Of a stretch of 64,000 nt of DNA, positions 60,795 through 64,000 are shown piece after piece (positions within the stretch are counted from its first letter, which is position 1; each line of letters starts with the position of its first letter). The notes under the pieces were generated by a model. It saw only the letters and a list, made by a program, of their open reading frames with translations, did not search any database and was not told the origin of the DNA. The stretch comes from Bacteroidota bacterium (GTDB taxonomy: Bacteria > Bacteroidota > Bacteroidia > J057 > JADKCL01), in assembly GCA_016718825.1 (NCBI GenBank), contig JADKCL010000022.1, positions 62,001-126,000 of the forward strand, given 5' to 3'. The position numbers and the translations under genes were made by a program.

Positions 60795-61487
60795 TCAATC
60801 CTTACAATGCTTGACTTCGCCGTCGCCATGCTGTTGAATGTACATCAGTTGCGCGGGACCGTAGTAGTGAACAAAACCTTGACCGGAATGACTGATCGAA
60901 ATCTTCTCCTCGGCAAAGACTTCCACATTGCCTTGCGCCTGATTCTTGAGCGTCAATTCCTTTGCCAGCAAGTCCTTGGCAAAAAGATGGCCTTCGCTTT
61001 GGTTTTTGATATCGACGAGCCCGCTCCTGCCTTTCAACGTCACATTACCCTCGGCTTGCAAGAGGACTTTGAGCTGCGGCGTTTGAAAATTCAGCTCGGT
61101 ATTGCCTTCGGTTTGGACTTTGATATCCAAAGGTGACTGAATGTGAATCAATTGCGGACAAACCACGTCTCCACCTTCGCAGCGCACGACCAAATGATCG
61201 AGTTGCCGCAAATAGATCCGCACGACCGCCCGGGTAAAAACTGGAGTGCGCAAAACCCCTTCCGTGGTCACAAACAACGTACTCCCGCTGTTGACCGCGC
61301 TGAAATATTCTGCGAGATTTTCGTCCATCTCCACCTCCACTTTCTCCTCATCGGACTGAATCAACTCCGTCAGGCCCTTCACAGCGACATGCAACCGCAA
61401 AAAGGAACTCACTTGAAACGTTTTGGAAACCATCGTTCCATTGCCTTGTACTTGTACCATTTGTCTCAGTTTTTTAAATGAAACCAT
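60795..61487 (-). CDS. Head-GIN-domain-like protein
   Basis: About 230 residues from 61487 (MVSFKKLRQMVQVQGNGTMV); 61460 is also a possible start, and the frame up to 61595 is less likely. The segment VQGNGTMVSKTFQVSSFLRL is the head of a GIN/DUF2807 (bactofilin-like right-handed beta-helix) domain, and rungs recur as VQTEGNTELNFQTPQLKVLL, LQAEGNVTLKGRSGLVDI and NQAQGNVEVFAEEKISISHS. No signal peptide is clear. Known: GIN-domain proteins are common in Bacteroidota, with unknown role. It is divergent from the AraC-type regulator, which may control it. Confidence 0.82.
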   Translation of the reverse strand: MVSFKKLRQMVQVQGNGTMVSKTFQVSSFLRLHVAVKGLTELIQSDEEKVEVEMDENLAEYFSAVNSGSTLFVTTEGVLRTPVFTRAVVRIYLRQLDHLVVRCEGGDVVCPQLIHIQSPLDIKVQTEGNTELNFQTPQLKVLLQAEGNVTLKGRSGLVDIKNQSEGHLFAKDLLAKELTLKNQAQGNVEVFAEEKISISHSGQGFVHYYGPAQLMYIQQHGDGEVKHCKD

Positions 61488-61648
61488 TCTTATCCTGCTT
61501 TGAATTGTGTGTACAATCGTTTCAAAAGGTGCGCATCTCATTGTCGAATTGTTGCACGAATTCGATAGGACAAAGATAGCGGGAGTTGAAGGCAACCATT
61601 ATTATATCAAACGGATAATACTTTATATTTACAGGATCAATATGTGAA

Positions 61649-62626
61649 ATGCCGAAATCACCTTCCAAGGATTCCGAACTTCAGAATTCGCTGCTATCGG
61701 AGGGTAAAACCGCTCCCATTTCGTCCTTTTTCAAATTGGAAGACATCATCTTGGAGGCGGGATGCCTACAACGGCGAATGTGGCAGCTCAGCGACATTCG
61801 CATCACGTACTATGAAGGCCGACTTGTGGACATCGACAGCACTCTTTTGAAACTGTCCCAACAAACTGTGACGATGCTTTTCGTTCAAAAAGGTGGCATT
61901 CGTGTGGAATTCGGCGGAAATGCAGAAGGTCGTTGCCTGAAAACAGCGATGCAGAATTGTTTCTATTCGGCGAATGAACCGGTGCAAGTGTGGTCGGAGG
62001 AATTGGAGGTCGGGTTTTGGTGCATTGAATTTTCGAAGGCGTGCTTTTTGGAATATGCTTTGGAAGCTACTCCGTCTTGGGGCGAATTCACTGCCGCCAT
62101 CGACCAAAATCAGGCCTCAACATTGTTGTCGCGCTCTGCATTTCTTGATTTGTCGATCCAATCCTGTTTGCAGAGCATCTTGAATTCGACCGGAAATTCG
62201 AGATCCTCGCGGCTTTTTCTACGGGCAAAAGTGCTTGAACTGCTGGCACATCAAACTGAATGCAGTGAATCACAAAACACTACCATTCAACGCTTTGTCA
62301 AGAAGGACTACGACCGCGAACGTCTTCTATTCGCCAAAGAATACCTGCTGAAATCGATGGCCCTCCCTCCTTCCCTCCCCGATTTGGCGCGTATCGCAGG
62401 CATCAACGAATTCAAATTGAAGAGGGGCTTCAAGGAAATGTTTGGGGATACCGTTTTTGGGTTCTTGGCCAAAACGCGGCTCGCGCTCGCAAAAACTGCG
62501 CTTGAAAAAGGACAACAAACGGCCTCTGAAATCGCCTTCGAATTGGGTTTTTCGTCGTTGCAGCATTTTAGCACGGCATTCAAAAAGCAGTTTGGGGTTT
62601 CCCCGCGGCATTTTGCGAAGGACTGA
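61649..62626 (+). CDS. AraC-family transcription regulator
   Basis: A 325-residue regulator. The N-terminal ~200 residues show no canonical sensor motif, but contain strands such as DIRITYYEGRLVDIDSTLLK and VTMLFVQKGGIRVEFGGN, consistent with a cupin-like domain. The C-terminal ~100 residues are the two-HTH AraC DNA-binding part: LPDLARIAGINEFKLKRGFK, then MFGDTVFGFLAKTRLALAKT and ASEIAFELGFSSLQHFSTAF with the final FKKQFGVSPRHFAKD. It is divergent from the GIN-domain gene across about 160 bases. The effector is unknown. Confidence 0.92.
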   Translation: MPKSPSKDSELQNSLLSEGKTAPISSFFKLEDIILEAGCLQRRMWQLSDIRITYYEGRLVDIDSTLLKLSQQTVTMLFVQKGGIRVEFGGNAEGRCLKTAMQNCFYSANEPVQVWSEELEVGFWCIEFSKACFLEYALEATPSWGEFTAAIDQNQASTLLSRSAFLDLSIQSCLQSILNSTGNSRSSRLFLRAKVLELLAHQTECSESQNTTIQRFVKKDYDRERLLFAKEYLLKSMALPPSLPDLARIAGINEFKLKRGFKEMFGDTVFGFLAKTRLALAKTALEKGQQTASEIAFELGFSSLQHFSTAFKKQFGVSPRHFAKD

Positions 62627-62701
62627 ATCCGTCGTTCCGATTCCATGTTTTGCAAGCTCCTCCCAATGGCCTATTTTTGGCGCACATTATAAGGTAGGCT
62701 G

Positions 62702-63898
62702 ATGAAATTTTTGGAAGTCAAGCTGGGCGACAAGGCCTTGATTCGTGAGTTTTTAATGCTCGCAGTCCGCATCTACAAGGATGATCCCCTGTGGATCAGG
62801 CCTTTGGACAAAGATATTGAAGCGGTATTCGATCCCAAAACCAATAAATTTTGGCGTCATGGAAAGGCAATCCGCTGGATTTTGCAAAATGACAAGGGCG
62901 AAACAGTAGGCCGTGTTGCTGCGTTCATCAATGAAAGGACCGCAAACACCGAAGAGCAGCCCACGGGCGGTATGGGCTTCTTTGAATGCATTGACGATCA
63001 GGCAACAGCCAATCTCCTCTTTGACAAATGCAAGGAGTGGCTCACGGCAAACGGCATGGAAGCCATGGACGGCCCGATCAACTTCGGCGAACGCGAGGCG
63101 TGGTGGGGTTTGCTCTACGAAGGTCGCTATGAGCCTGTCTATCAGATGAATTATCAGCCGGAATACTACATCCCGCTTTTTGAGAACTACGGTTTCCAAA
63201 CGTACTTCAAACAGCATGTTTTGTACCGTCCGGTTTTGGAACCGATGCAGGAACGGTTCAAGGAAAAGGCTGACATGGTCGCAAGGGATCCCAATTACCG
63301 CTTTACGACGCTGAAAAAGAAGGAAATCGCCAAGTTTGCAGAAGACTTCCGCGCGATTTTGAACGGTGCCTGGACGGGGCACGCCGGCTTCAAGCCCATG
63401 CGCAAGGAGCAAAGCGCATCCATCATGAAAAAGCTCAAGCCGATCCTCGCCGAAGAACTGGCGATTTTTGGGTACTACAAAGACGAGCCCATCGCCTTTT
63501 TCATCATGATTCCCGACATGAATCAGGTTTTCAAGGACTTCAACGGAAAATTCGGGTTGATCGAGAAGTTGCGGACGCTTTGGCGCATCAAAATGCGGAA
63601 GATTACGAAATGCTACGGCATCGTTTTCGGCATTGTCAAAGAGCATCAAGGCAAGGGCGTCGATGGCGGATTGATCAACCATGCGCGCGAGGTTTTGCAG
63701 CCGATGAACCACTGGAACCACATGGAAATGATCTGGATCGGGGATTTTAATCCGAAGATGCTGAACGTCGGCTACGGCATCGGCGGCCGCGACTACAAGA
63801 TTTACCATACGTTGCGGTACTTGTTTGACCGCACCAAGCCGTTTAAGCGCCTTCCGATCATTGGGGAGAAAGCTAACCCAGAAGGCGTTTCAGAGTGA
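62702..63898 (+). CDS. GNAT-like N-acyltransferase of unknown role
   Basis: A 398-residue soluble protein. It has a first domain with KFWRHGKAIRWILQNDKGET and VGRVAAFINERTAN, a GNAT-like acyl-CoA sheet, followed by MDGPINFGEREAWWGLLYEG and, in the C-terminal half, IAFFIMIPDMNQVFKDFNG and CYGIVFGIVKEHQGKGVDGG (a Gly-rich acyl-CoA loop of the EHQGKGV type). It is probably an acetyltransferase-like fold with two related halves. Substrate and pathway are unknown. A hairpin lies just past its stop. Confidence 0.82.
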   Translation: MKFLEVKLGDKALIREFLMLAVRIYKDDPLWIRPLDKDIEAVFDPKTNKFWRHGKAIRWILQNDKGETVGRVAAFINERTANTEEQPTGGMGFFECIDDQATANLLFDKCKEWLTANGMEAMDGPINFGEREAWWGLLYEGRYEPVYQMNYQPEYYIPLFENYGFQTYFKQHVLYRPVLEPMQERFKEKADMVARDPNYRFTTLKKKEIAKFAEDFRAILNGAWTGHAGFKPMRKEQSASIMKKLKPILAEELAIFGYYKDEPIAFFIMIPDMNQVFKDFNGKFGLIEKLRTLWRIKMRKITKCYGIVFGIVKEHQGKGVDGGLINHAREVLQPMNHWNHMEMIWIGDFNPKMLNVGYGIGGRDYKIYHTLRYLFDRTKPFKRLPIIGEKANPEGVSE

Positions 63899-63923
63899 GC
63901 GAAAGCGCGAGTTCGGGAATTTA

Positions 63924-63968
63924 GCGAAGGGGGCGCTCACACTTTGTTTTGGGTAGCGCCCCCTTCGC
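63924..63968 (+). terminator. GC-rich hairpin downstream of the GNAT-like gene
   Basis: GCGAAGGGGGCGCT (63924-63937) pairs perfectly with AGCGCCCCCTTCGC (63955-63968) around a 17-base loop, about 26 bases past the stop. A T-rich stretch follows after a few bases. It may be part of a repeat, since TAGCGCC-C/A-CCTTC recurs at 63988-64000. Confidence 0.55.
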
Positions 63969-64000
63969 ATTAGGGCTTTTCTTACGGTAGCGCCACCTTC

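Overview
The window is a stretch of chromosome from a member of the Bacteroidota, most likely a moderate-GC lineage of the Saprospiria/Chitinophagia/Cytophagia type. The evidence is five secreted proteins ending in a type IX secretion (T9SS) type A sorting domain, two TonB-dependent receptors with an N-terminal carboxypeptidase-regulatory-like domain, the phylum-typical DUF2851 and DUF6787 families, Bacteroidota-type ECF sigma factors and a choice-of-anchor B protein. No rRNA, tRNA, insertion sequence or CRISPR array was recognised.

Layout. 1-12.7 kb is almost all leftward: a truncated GT-C-like membrane glycosyltransferase, a TIGR01777 epimerase, a NeuD-like acyltransferase, a DUF2851 protein, a class II aldolase coupled to an SBBP-repeat T9SS protein, a second T9SS protein, a lipoprotein, gamma-glutamyltranspeptidase and two Yip1-like membrane proteins. 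12.7-22 kb holds a small exported protein, D-Ala-D-Ala ligase, a lipoprotein, an SRPBCC protein, a membrane-anchored exported protein of unknown role, a TonB receptor and a choice-of-anchor B protein. 22-26 kb has an M1 metallopeptidase fused to a putative outer-membrane barrel, then an SDR. 26-29.9 kb is an AT-richer two-gene island: an Eco57I-type N6-adenine methylase and a PD-(D/E)XK nuclease candidate. 29.9-46.7 kb carries mtnA, a sigma/anti-sigma pair, a NAL1-like serine protease fold, a PhoD-like phosphatase, T9SS proteins, a DltD/MBOAT-like O-acylation pair, a GT4 glycosyltransferase and a second TonB receptor. 46.8-51.6 kb carries aroB-aroA, an ECF sigma factor, a MerR/cobalamin-binding (CarH/LitR-like) regulator and a HAD hydrolase. 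52.4-58.6 kb is a SpoIIM-like/DUF4129/DUF4350/MoxR/DUF58 operon, with a divergent RDD gene and a one-base frameshift in moxR. 58.6-60.5 kb is an AAA ATPase plus DUF4435 pair resembling the PARIS anti-phage system. 60.5-64 kb has a small Cys-rich protein, a GIN-domain protein, an AraC regulator and a GNAT-like protein.

How parts work together. The most interesting regulatory signal is a repeated AT-rich inverted repeat (ATTGTTTA-N18-TAAACAAT). It occurs upstream of the CarH/LitR-like gene and between the TonB receptor and aroB, with a relaxed version upstream of the ECF sigma gene, which suggests a small light/B12-type regulon (an inference). Two separate defence-like modules (methylase plus nuclease; AAA plus DUF4435) sit between housekeeping genes. 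Coding starts were often moved to internal ATG/GTG codons because of signal peptides, start/stop overlaps or ribosome binding sites.
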